6,272 nucleotides of DNA from CAZLQF01 sp964561545 (GCA_964561545.1 CAZLQF010000063.1:1-6272); one strand, 5' to 3'. Numbered from the stretch's first letter, positions 1 to 6,105 are shown. Translations and numbers: made by a program. Notes: generated from the letters alone by a model not told the origin.

Positions 1-1
1 T

Positions 2-955
2 ATGAAAAAGCTGTTATTCATATTAGTAGGGTTCCTTTTAACTTCAGGACTTCCCATTAAAAGTTATGGACAAGCTTGCTGTTCTGGCGGATCTCCCATA
101 TCCGGAGTTTTAGGAGTCACCGCCTCCGAGGAGCAAGCTTTTCAACTCATGGTAACCTATGACCAGCACTTCATGAACCGCCTATACAATGGGTCGGATT
201 TACTGGAAATAGATGATCGGAGAAGGCGTATTCATAACCTGATCCTGGAAGGCAGCTATGGCATTTCAAAGCGGTTTTCGGTTTCTGCCATGTTTACTTT
301 TATCCGGCAATCCAGAGTTATCAAAACTTTTCAAAAGGAACAAACAACCATTCTTCATGGCCTTGGAGATGCTTTCATTTTGGGCAAATACCAGCTATTA
401 AATATTAAAGGCGATCGACCGACTCAAATAATTCTTGGAGCCGGACCTAAATTACCGTTTGGGCGAAATGATGTAGAAGGATCCGATGGGCTATTGCTGG
501 CACCGGACCTTCAACCGGGCACCGGTTCTTGGGATGTCTTAACATGGGGATATTTGGCACGGCAAAACTTTTTGAACTCGGGTTTGGGATTCAAAAGTTA
601 TGTCAACTACCGGATCACTACTCCGACTACCCGTGCCAATTCGGATTTGGCTTATCAATATGGCAATGAGTTGCAGGTTAATGCCGGTCTTGATAAATCC
701 CTTACAATTGGCAAAACCTTGTTGACGCCTTCTGTATTTTTGGTATACCGGGATTTGGCAGCTGATCAAGTAGATGATGAACAATTGGCCAATACGGGCG
801 GCCGCTGGTTATACCTCAAGCCCGGGATTGGTTGGAAAATTTCTTTTAAAAGTTCAATCCAGTTGGCTTTTGATTTACCACTGTACCAAAAGTTAAATGG
901 CACTCAGCTGGGTTCTACGTATAAATTACAATTGTCTTACAACCATAAATTTTAA
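2..955 (+). CDS. Outer-membrane beta-barrel protein, porin/transporter-like
   Basis: Predicted outer-membrane barrel of 317 residues. It starts with a classical signal peptide (MKKLLFILVGFLLTSG, cleavage likely after SYG-23), giving a mature N-terminus QACCSGG with vicinal cysteines C26 and C27. The rest is built of short amphipathic strands with aromatic girdles, for example around residues 80-102, 120-150, 177-205 and 218-250. It ends in a typical last strand, YKLQLSYNHKF, with a terminal Phe as preferred by the BAM machinery. A GTGSWD motif (173-178) sits in a predicted loop or turn; similar motifs occur in Bacteroidota proteins annotated as transporters or MetA-pathway-like barrels (from memory). 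The substrate is unknown. It is followed after 2 bp by a DUF3179 lipoprotein gene, so the two are probably co-transcribed and translationally coupled. The ATG lies at the second base of the window, so its promoter is missing and a longer N-terminus cannot be formally excluded, though the signal peptide argues against it. Confidence 0.85.
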   Translation: MKKLLFILVGFLLTSGLPIKSYGQACCSGGSPISGVLGVTASEEQAFQLMVTYDQHFMNRLYNGSDLLEIDDRRRRIHNLILEGSYGISKRFSVSAMFTFIRQSRVIKTFQKEQTTILHGLGDAFILGKYQLLNIKGDRPTQIILGAGPKLPFGRNDVEGSDGLLLAPDLQPGTGSWDVLTWGYLARQNFLNSGLGFKSYVNYRITTPTTRANSDLAYQYGNELQVNAGLDKSLTIGKTLLTPSVFLVYRDLAADQVDDEQLANTGGRWLYLKPGIGWKISFKSSIQLAFDLPLYQKLNGTQLGSTYKLQLSYNHKF

Positions 956-957
956 CT

Positions 958-2013
958 ATGAGACTTTATTGGCTGTTCTCTATCGGTATTTTACTCTTTA
1001 TTCTCGGGTGTGAAAAGGAAGAAACCCAAGTAGATGACCAAGATGGGGAATGGCTGATCCCTAAAGACAAAGTTAGGGATGGAGGCCCTGGAAAAGATGG
1101 GATTCCTTCGGTTGACGATCCCAACTTTATTAACAAGGAAAGTGCAGATTTCCTCGAACCATCGGATTTGGTAATAGGGATCATCCAGAATGGTACAGCA
1201 AAAGCTTACGGCCACCCCGTTTTAGACCATCATGAAATTGTCAATGATAAGGTAGGGGGAAAGCCCATTTCAATGACTTACTGCCCGTTGACCGGAACTG
1301 GCATTGCTATTTCCCGAAAAATCAATGGCAGTGTCACTACGTTCGGCGTATCGGGGCTACTATACAACAATAACCTCATCCCTTACGACCGGAAAACGGA
1401 AAGCAATTGGTCCCAAATGCAAATGAGAAGTGTTAACGGCGAATTATCGGGTAAATCCAATGAAACTTTTCAAGTAGTGGAAACCCCGTGGTCAACCTGG
1501 AAAGCTATGTATCCGGAAACCCAAGTGCTTTCAAGGGAAACAGAATTTAGCCGGAATTATGAAAGGTACCCTTATGGGAATTACAAAAACAATGACCAAT
1601 TGCTATTTCCCGTCTCCAACAAAGATGATCGCCTCCCTCGAAAAGAACGGGTACATGGCGTAATCAGGGATGATAGGGCTAAGGTGTACCGTTTTAAAGC
1701 CTTTAAAGATTCCACAAACGTTATTGAAGAACGTTTTGCAGGTCAATCCCTCATTTTAGCCGGTAACAAAGCGAAGAACTTCATCGTATCGTTTAACAGA
1801 CCTAAGAACCTCGCTGACAGTGTAGCATTTTCGGGTCTTAACAATGCTTTGCCAAACATCATGAAGGACGACCAAGGCAATCATTACAATGTTTTCGGTC
1901 AAGTTACAGAAGGACCTGATAAGGGAACGCGTCTCAAACCCACTCAAAGCTACATGGGGTATTGGTTTGCATGGGCCGCTTTTTTCCCGGATGTAAAAAT
2001 TTATAGCAATTAA
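958..2013 (+). CDS. DUF3179 domain-containing lipoprotein
   Basis: Lipoprotein of 351 residues belonging to the DUF3179 family, whose biochemical role is not established. The N-terminus has a hydrophobic segment and lipobox FILGC with lipidation cysteine C18, then an acidic linker (19-32). The DUF3179 domain spans about residues 60-349. Family landmarks visible are YCPLTGT (108-114), FGVSGLLYNNNL (129-140), YDRKTESNWSQM (143-154), TPWSTWKAMYP (176-186) and the C-terminal YMGYWFAWAAFFPD (332-345). The CPLTG motif has one cysteine; I recall a second Cys (CPLC) in some homologues, so simple thiol-disulfide chemistry is not assured here. C18-EKEE matches a K-(D/E)2 type surface-export signal, which would place it on the cell surface rather than in the periplasm. 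The ATG is 2 bp after the stop of the barrel gene, with no Shine-Dalgarno; initiation probably depends on reinitiation or coupling. Length and motifs look complete, with no frameshift. Confidence 0.93.
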   Translation: MRLYWLFSIGILLFILGCEKEETQVDDQDGEWLIPKDKVRDGGPGKDGIPSVDDPNFINKESADFLEPSDLVIGIIQNGTAKAYGHPVLDHHEIVNDKVGGKPISMTYCPLTGTGIAISRKINGSVTTFGVSGLLYNNNLIPYDRKTESNWSQMQMRSVNGELSGKSNETFQVVETPWSTWKAMYPETQVLSRETEFSRNYERYPYGNYKNNDQLLFPVSNKDDRLPRKERVHGVIRDDRAKVYRFKAFKDSTNVIEERFAGQSLILAGNKAKNFIVSFNRPKNLADSVAFSGLNNALPNIMKDDQGNHYNVFGQVTEGPDKGTRLKPTQSYMGYWFAWAAFFPDVKIYSN

Positions 2014-2015
2014 AA

Positions 2016-2044
2016 CCATCGTTATGGAGCTCCTCAAGCGATGG
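2016..2044 (+). terminator. Weak hairpin just after the operon stop codon
   Basis: CCATCG (2016-2021) pairs with CGATGG (2039-2044). The 17-nt loop contains the palindrome GGAGCTCC (2026-2033), which could form an alternative stem. It begins 3 bp after the stop codon of the DUF3179 gene, a sensible place for transcript-end processing or termination. No T tract follows, so it is not a standard intrinsic terminator. Confidence 0.25.
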
Positions 2045-2632
2045 GTGTAAAACTATGGAGCCACCAACCTCAGCTTTAACTTCCAACGGCAAAACAAAGC
2101 GATATACAGAGATAATCATGGCTCGTTTTTATCAAAGGAATTAAGCCTCTAAGGAATGCATGTCGTTCAACCGTACCAAAACTCTGGTCGGTCTTTAGTT
2201 CCATTGCGTCAATTCTTTCTGGCTACTTAGGAACGGGTTTCAGCCCCGTTGCGCCAATCAATCACTTATGCAATCTTTCATTTGACGCCTACAAGTAAAA
2301 AATTGCTCAACCTTCGTGCTTTTTAGGGTGTTGGTATTGTAAAAAATCATTATGATTGAGCAATAATATGAGGTTCGGATGGAAGAATGGGTGTAAAACG
2401 GATGACTCCTCCAAAGACCGAATGAGCGGCTTTCTACGCCAGCTGGCCCAGTTGCAGTTTAGGCTTTACTGCTCAGGATTTTGTCCTTAAGACCTTTGCC
2501 TGCCTGTTTCCTACAAAAGTTTTAACAGCACTACGCTTACCCAATTATTACGGGATTTGCTTGGCGCAAAGAGCTTTGCCCTCCTCGCTTGGTAGTTACC
2601 AAATAGCTATACCGAAAAGTTTTAGACCCATT
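2041..2632. repeat. Short motif ATGGGT(G/C)TAAAAC, three scattered copies
   Basis: The 13-mer ATGGGTGTAAAAC is exact at 2041-2053 and 2387-2399 on the + strand. A version with C for G occurs on the - strand at 2619-2631. An exact 13-bp match in about 900 bp is unlikely by chance (roughly 0.006 expected). Flanks are only weakly similar. The inverted copy continues as a sequence resembling the right arm and tail of the hairpin repeat (AGACCCATTGC versus AGACCCGTTGC), so the motif may be a degenerate relative of that family. Coordinates span all three copies, not a continuous element. Confidence 0.4.
2199..2257 (+). repeat. Dispersed hairpin repeat, copy 1
   Basis: AACGGG (2232-2237) pairs with CCCGTT (2245-2250) around the loop TTTCAGC, followed by the tail GCGCCAA. 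Over 2231-2257 it matches copy 2 almost base for base: AACGGGTTTCAG, one mismatch, then CCCGTTGCGCCAA. Similarity continues leftwards with substitutions and a 4-base insertion to a shared TTCCATT, giving a unit of about 55-59 bp. Two pairs of the longer stem seen in copy 2 are lost here, so this copy looks partly decayed. Confidence 0.6.
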
Positions 2633-2674
2633 GCTCAGTACCACCTTTAGTTCCTCGGGTTCTTTTAGCTTCAT
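2537..2674 (-). CDS. Possible 45-residue small protein, unrecognised
   Basis: An open frame of 45 codons starts MKLKEPEELK and ends ANPVIIG. It has a lysine-rich N-terminal half and a short basic stretch TTKRGGQ near residue 28. An AGGAG sits about 7 bases before the ATG, unusual for this genome type, where Shine-Dalgarno sequences are weak. An in-frame stop lies shortly upstream, so this is not the end of a longer gene by simple extension. I recognise no family, and part of the frame overlaps the repeated ATGGGTCTAAAAC motif and a TTGCGCCAA string also found at the end of the hairpin repeats. Chance or repeat-derived origin is more likely than a real gene. Confidence 0.18.
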   Translation of the reverse strand: MKLKEPEELKVVLSNGSKTFRYSYLVTTKRGGQSSLRQANPVIIG

Positions 2675-2897
2675 CCGATTTTCTCCTGATCCTGAGGATT
2701 AACCCTTAAGGGCATCATGGGATAGTTAATTACCTTGACCACGGCTAATGGGGATGCATATTGGTTGGGGTTTAAAAATTAAGGAATGTTTTTACTACCA
2801 TGGCTTCAGTTAAAGCATATTTGAAAATTAGAAGGCTAAAATTCCTCTAAGCCTTGGAAGGCATTTTCAATGACATGTTAATTATTGGACCATGGTT

Positions 2898-2945
2898 TAA
2901 AGGGCTTTATAGCTGGGTTCGTTTTCTACAATCTGAAAGCCTTTA
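2898..2945 (-). terminator. Possible hairpin after the adhesin stop codon
   Basis: Read on the - strand, TAAAGGCTTT begins 8 bases after the stop codon of the adhesin gene. It pairs with AAAGCCCTTTA across a 27-nt loop: ten base pairs with one bulged C. Its location suits transcript end formation, but there is no U tract after it and the loop is long, so termination activity is uncertain. Confidence 0.3.
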
Positions 2946-2952
2946 CGTTAAA

Positions 2953-5583
2953 TTATCGCTTCATTAGCTTGATCACGGTTTGGTTATCAGGCGTTAGAAT
3001 GGTCATAAAATAAAGGCCTTTTGGTTGGTCCAACGCCATGTTTAATGTTTTTGCGTTACTATGAGTCGCTTTTTGCAACACTTTGCCCGAAACTGCACGA
3101 ATACTTACCTGAACCTCTTCATAAGTTTTTGCTAACCTGACTTGAACCACATCTTCAAACGGATTAGGGTAAACTGAAACCACATTTGTTCCTCCTGTTT
3201 GTTTGCTGTTCAATCCTGCTGTGCTTACTTGCCTACAGGAAGAAGTGTCTAAGCAGCCCTCTTTAGTTATTTGGACCGCATAATTGCCTGATTGGTCTGG
3301 GTTGAAGCTTTGTCCAGTTGCTCCTTGGATTACCGTATAGTCATTATTCTCGCAATTAAGCCATTGATAATCAGCATTACTGGCATTGGATTCTAATGTT
3401 GAGCCTGATTTTGAAACCGAGGTATCAATCTTTACCAAATTCAAATTCAGGGTGATCAGACTATCACAGCCGTTTGTATTATTCAGTGCAAACGTTGGCG
3501 TGTCCGTATCCGAGGTGTAAGTTGTACCATCAATCCAGGTGAAAGCGGATCCACATGCTTTAACAGAATCGGTGGTAGATGAACTATTATTAATTTCCAA
3601 ATGCAGGGAAACGATGCTGTCACACCCATTGCTTGTTTGAAATTGCTGGGTTACGCCCGAAGTATCCCGGGTATAGGTAACCCCATTTGTCCATGTAAAA
3701 GAATCACAAGCTATTATACTATCCGTTGTGCTGATGCTATTTTGAATGGTCAAGTCTAATAATACGACACTATCACAGCCATTTGCTTTATTAAAAACGG
3801 CCATTGCTGTGTCATTGTCTGTTTTGTAAGTATTTCCGTCAATCCAGGTAAACGAATCGCAGGCTGTAATCTGGTCTGTGGTAGTGACACTGTCTTGAAT
3901 GCTGAGATTAAGGGTTAGAACGCTGTCGCATCCTGCTTCATTGGTTAAGGTAACGGTGGCAGAATTGGTGTCGGTCTTGTAAGTATTGCTGTCAATCCAG
4001 GTAAATGAATTGCAAGCCTCAACACTGTCAATGCTACTTGTGCTTTTGTTAATATCCAGGTTTAAGGTTATAGTGCTGTCACATCCGGCATCATTATTTA
4101 GCGTAAAAGTAGCAGAATTGGTATCAGAGGTATAGGTGTTACCATCAATCCAGGTAAATGAGTCGCAAGCGGTAACCGAGTCAACTGTTGATGAATTTTG
4201 AATGTCAAGCTCAAGGGTAACAACACTGTCACAATTAACACTGTTGTTTAGCGTATACGTTACGGATGTGTCTGATGTGTAGGTATTGCTGTCAATCCAG
4301 GTAAACGAATCGCAGGCTGTAATCTGGTCTGTGGTAGTGACACTGTCTTGAATGCTGAGATTAAGGGTTAGAACGCTGTCGCATCCTGCTTCATTGGTTA
4401 AGGTAACGGTGGCAGAATTGGTGTCGGTCTTGTAAGTATTGCTGTCAATCCAGGTAAATGAATTGCAAGCCTCAACACTGTCAATGCTACTTGTGCTTTT
4501 GTTAATATCCAGGTTTAAGGTTATAGTGCTGTCACATCCGGCATCATTATTTAGCGTAAAAGTAGCAGAATTGGTATCAGAGGTATAGGTGTTACCATCA
4601 ATCCAGGTAAATGAGTCGCAAGCGGTAACCGAGTCAACTGTTGATGAATTTTGAATGTCAAGCTCAAGGGTAACAACACTGTCACAATTAACACTGTTGT
4701 TTAGCGTATACGTTACGGATGTGTCTGATGTGTAGGTATTGCTGTCAATCCAGGTCAGGGAATCACAGGTTTGAATTGAATCTGTGGTAGCCGTACTGTT
4801 TTTGATGGTAAGGTTCAAATTGACCACGCTGTCACAACCATTAACGGTATTGAGGGTATCAGTAGCGGTATTATTGTCTGACGTGTAAGTGATACCATTG
4901 GTCCAGGTAAATGAATCGCAGGCCGTAACCGTATCAGTGGTTTCAGTGGCAATACAGTTTTGCTCTACAACATAATAAAGTTGATTCGAAACATCAATAT
5001 CATTCCATTCTCCGGCATTACCCAGTGAGCCCGGATTAAAGGAAGGCCATCCGCTGAGGCCGATTCCGGCTGCATCCTGGCCATTAAAATCATCAGGTTC
5101 ATTGGGTGATCCTGAAGAAGAACCGCCCCAATTGTTGTAATTGCCACCAACGGCTGATCCACCGCCATTGCCTGCTGTTCCCTGGCCGGTCCAGAAATTG
5201 GTACCTGAATTGGTGTTATCCCCGTCCCACAGCCAGGTGCCTTCAGTTTGTTGGTCTGTTGCGCCAATCCAAACATAGGCGATACCCCCGCCATCCTGAA
5301 CTGAGGTGTAATTGGGGGAAACATTGGCCAGATTTTGAATACGGTTGTAAATGGTATCCTGCTCAGACTGGCTATCTATTTCAGCCAAATAGCCACCGAA
5401 GGTTACGGAACAATTGGCAGCATTAGACCAGTTCTTTTGTTCTTTAATTATTTTATAAGTGTGGTTATTATAGGTGAAGCTAAAGGTATTGCTATTGGAA
5501 GCACATTGGGCGGAAGCATTAACATTCATGAATATAATGCTTGTTACCAACAACCCAAGAATTTTCGAAGGTGCTGTACTCAT
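2953..5583 (-). CDS. T9SS-secreted C-type lectin adhesin with Cys-repeat array
   Basis: Predicted cell-surface adhesin of 876 residues. In order: signal peptide 1-25 with ASA before Q26; C-type lectin domain about 27-210 (NWSNAANC, GGYLAEID 63-70, WIGATD 105-110, WLWDGD 117-122, NEPDD 161-165, GEWNDID 191-197, YYVVEQ 203-208, C210); ten repeats at 215-720; an Ig/PKD-like spacer about 721-788 (YQWLNC...SGNYAVQIT); and a type A Por/T9SS sorting domain about 803-876 (VYPNPFEDVVQV...GLYFMTI...IKLMKR). EPD and WND stand where C-type lectins place their Ca2+ and sugar ligands, so Ca2+-dependent carbohydrate binding is plausible but unproven. Family knowledge predicts export through the Sec and type IX systems, with the C-terminal domain removed on surface attachment. 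I chose the ATG at 5583 because it begins a proper signal peptide and lies just downstream of a promoter box; an in-frame ATG at 5658 lies upstream of that box. The gene stands alone, convergent with the operon to the left. Confidence 0.9.
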   Translation of the reverse strand: MSTAPSKILGLLVTSIIFMNVNASAQCASNSNTFSFTYNNHTYKIIKEQKNWSNAANCSVTFGGYLAEIDSQSEQDTIYNRIQNLANVSPNYTSVQDGGGIAYVWIGATDQQTEGTWLWDGDNTNSGTNFWTGQGTAGNGGGSAVGGNYNNWGGSSSGSPNEPDDFNGQDAAGIGLSGWPSFNPGSLGNAGEWNDIDVSNQLYYVVEQNCIATETTDTVTACDSFTWTNGITYTSDNNTATDTLNTVNGCDSVVNLNLTIKNSTATTDSIQTCDSLTWIDSNTYTSDTSVTYTLNNSVNCDSVVTLELDIQNSSTVDSVTACDSFTWIDGNTYTSDTNSATFTLNNDAGCDSTITLNLDINKSTSSIDSVEACNSFTWIDSNTYKTDTNSATVTLTNEAGCDSVLTLNLSIQDSVTTTDQITACDSFTWIDSNTYTSDTSVTYTLNNSVNCDSVVTLELDIQNSSTVDSVTACDSFTWIDGNTYTSDTNSATFTLNNDAGCDSTITLNLDINKSTSSIDSVEACNSFTWIDSNTYKTDTNSATVTLTNEAGCDSVLTLNLSIQDSVTTTDQITACDSFTWIDGNTYKTDNDTAMAVFNKANGCDSVVLLDLTIQNSISTTDSIIACDSFTWTNGVTYTRDTSGVTQQFQTSNGCDSIVSLHLEINNSSSTTDSVKACGSAFTWIDGTTYTSDTDTPTFALNNTNGCDSLITLNLNLVKIDTSVSKSGSTLESNASNADYQWLNCENNDYTVIQGATGQSFNPDQSGNYAVQITKEGCLDTSSCRQVSTAGLNSKQTGGTNVVSVYPNPFEDVVQVRLAKTYEEVQVSIRAVSGKVLQKATHSNAKTLNMALDQPKGLYFMTILTPDNQTVIKLMKR
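3424..4941 (-). repeat. Ten tandem coding repeats of 49-51 residues
   Basis: Residues 215-720 of the adhesin consist of ten units of pattern TTDSVTACDSFTWIDGNTY, then T-rich sequence, then GCDSVVTLNLTI. Each unit carries one Cys near position 8 and one near position 36, and ends in a strand-like LNL segment, suggesting small beta-sandwich modules with one disulfide each (inference). Units 2 and 5 are 49 residues long and have NCDS; the others are about 51. In unit 10 the first motif is ACGSAFTWID, with an inserted residue. The DNA for TWID (GTCAATCCAGGT on the + strand) recurs across units and is the likely recombination substrate. Confidence 0.9.
3838..4755. repeat. Perfect 453-bp tandem duplication inside the adhesin gene
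   Basis: Bases 3838-4290 and 4291-4743 are identical at every position I compared, and the match continues for 12 further bases (to 4755) because the sequence at 4744-4755 repeats the GTCAATCCAGGT start. The unit is 453 bp, 151 codons, covering three protein repeats, so the reading frame is kept. Other repeats of this gene differ at many silent and non-silent sites, so this pair is recent, recently converted, or an assembly artefact. Confidence 0.97.
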
Positions 5584-5604
5584 ATCTTTAAATTTTTGTT
5601 TGAA

Positions 5605-5612
5605 CAAAAGTA
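5605..5612 (-). promoter_or_regulatory. Bacteroidota -7 promoter box for the adhesin gene
   Basis: On the - strand TACTTTTG fits the Bacteroidota -7 consensus TANNTTTG. A start point a few bases downstream would leave a leader of about 15 nt before the ATG at 5583. The expected upstream TTTG about 19-21 bp away is not clear; a run of T residues occupies that place. The leader is A/T-rich (ATTTAAAGAT before ATG), usual for initiation in this phylum. The box decides against the earlier in-frame ATG at 5658. Confidence 0.6.
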
Positions 5613-5756
5613 AATTTTTAATTGCTCGAAAAAAATTTTTTTGTCCTGTAAATAGCATATAAAATAATTAAAAATGGATTTTCTATGATTTTAACCTTTT
5701 TAAGCATCTTGCCAATCCTATTCTGGATTTTTAATCCAAAAGCCTGCCTTTAGAAA

Positions 5757-5791
5757 AGCTATAGGTCTGAAATACATCCCTTGGGAGCTTT
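5757..5791 (-). repeat. Dispersed hairpin repeat, degenerate copy 4
   Basis: ATAGGTCTGAAA (5761-5772) and the following CTTGGGAGCTTT (5780-5791) align without gaps to copy 3 (ATAGGTCTGAAA...CTTGAAAGCTTT). The right arm that should read ACCTATCGC is mutated, so the hairpin cannot form well. Relative to copy 2 it is inverted, and CTTGGGAGC (5780-5788) is the exact reverse complement of GCTCCCAAG (5824-5832) at the edge of copy 2. Confidence 0.55.
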
Positions 5792-5804
5792 TTAATACGG
5801 CGCA

Positions 5805-5859
5805 TTCCATTCAATTTATTCAGGCTCCCAAGCAACGGGTTTCAGACCCGTTGCGCCAA
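5805..5859 (+). repeat. Dispersed hairpin repeat, copy 2
   Basis: A perfect 9-bp stem GCAACGGGT (5832-5840) / ACCCGTTGC (5846-5854) closes the five-base loop TTCAG, followed by the tail GCGCCAA. The same unit, including its left flank from TTCCATT, recurs as copy 1 on the other side of the adhesin gene. It resembles bacterial REP-type palindromes in size and form. I see no RAYT-type transposase in the window. Confidence 0.75.
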
Positions 5860-5882
5860 AAGATGCTCAGTGGTTTTCTTGG

Positions 5883-5917
5883 AAGCGATAGGTCTGAAAC
5901 CTATCGCTTGAAAGCTT
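5883..5917 (-). repeat. Dispersed hairpin repeat, copy 3, with compensatory stem changes
   Basis: AAGCGATAGGT (5883-5893) and ACCTATCGCTT (5899-5909) form an 11-bp perfect stem around CTGAA. Read on the - strand it is GCGATAGGT-TTCAG-ACCTATCGC, the same loop as copy 2. Three of the nine core pairs differ from copy 2, and each difference is matched on the opposite arm, so pairing is kept. The CTTGAAAGCTTT flank aligns with copy 4. Confidence 0.75.
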
Positions 5918-6032
5918 TAAAATCCAGTATATTTTTTAGGGCTAACCCGTTGGCATTAAGCCTGTCGGCTTCCACCGCTCATTTTCGAAACTCATCGTAA
6001 GCCCTATTGTTTTTAAAAATTGCCATTTGCTG

Positions 6033-6105
6033 ACCGAGGGTACATAATCCGGCATTCCTCGGTACATGGTGCAAGACCGTTTTCGAACGGTCACCCCTAA
6101 GGGGT
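6033..6105. repeat. Three consecutive small inverted repeats
   Basis: ACCGAGG (6033-6039) pairs with CCTCGGT (6057-6063) over 17 nt. GACCGTT (6075-6081) pairs with AACGGTC (6086-6092) over a TTCG tetraloop. Directly abutting it, ACCCC (6093-6097) pairs with GGGGT (6101-6105) over TAA. A weaker stem GGGCT/AGCCC follows (6110-6114/6126-6130). Each stem has its own sequence, so they are not copies of one repeat. The pattern suggests folding of an RNA or of single-stranded DNA. Confidence 0.55.

Larger units (their letters stand above)
2014..2952. other. Gene-poor region of about 940 bp between tail-to-tail genes
   Basis: The region separates the stop codons of two convergent transcription units, so it needs no promoters for them. 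I see no open frame that resembles a known family. Frames on both strands are short: 29 codons from 2055, 40 codons from 2368, and 45 codons on the - strand from 2674. The region holds a hairpin repeat copy near 2199-2257, a short motif repeated at 2041, 2387 and (inverted) 2619, a 9-bp inverted repeat ATTGCTCAA/TTGAGCAAT (2302-2310/2356-2364), and the palindrome CCCTTAAGGG (2703-2712). It may be decayed repeat-derived DNA. Confidence 0.7.

Noticed and set aside
1756..2119. Antisense frames of 93 and 61 codons over the end of the DUF3179 gene
   Set aside because: They overlap a strongly recognised coding sequence and its end, and their products show no domain-like features.
2188..2421. 9-bp inverted repeat TCGGTCTTT/AAAGACCGA enclosing repeat copy 1
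   Set aside because: The arms are about 216 bp apart. One or two 9-bp inverted pairs are expected by chance in a stretch of this size, and no element structure or target duplication is seen.
2014..2952. Remnant insertion sequence or transposase pseudogene
   Set aside because: Short frames on both strands gave no transposase-like motif, and no terminal inverted repeats with flanking direct repeats could be found by eye.
3424..4941. CRISPR array or non-coding satellite
   Set aside because: The periodicity is 147-153 bp, stays in one open frame, has no unique spacers, and encodes a recognisable protein repeat.
2953..5583. Diversity-generating retroelement target, because of the C-type lectin domain
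   Set aside because: The lectin domain is N-terminal rather than C-terminal. No template/variable repeat pair with adenine-biased differences is present; the only long repeat is identical and outside the lectin domain. No reverse transcriptase is in the window.
4965..5662. Open frames of 62-119 codons on both strands overlapping the lectin and signal-peptide coding region
   Set aside because: They lie inside the clearly coding adhesin frame, have no start context or family resemblance, and show composition expected of shadow frames.
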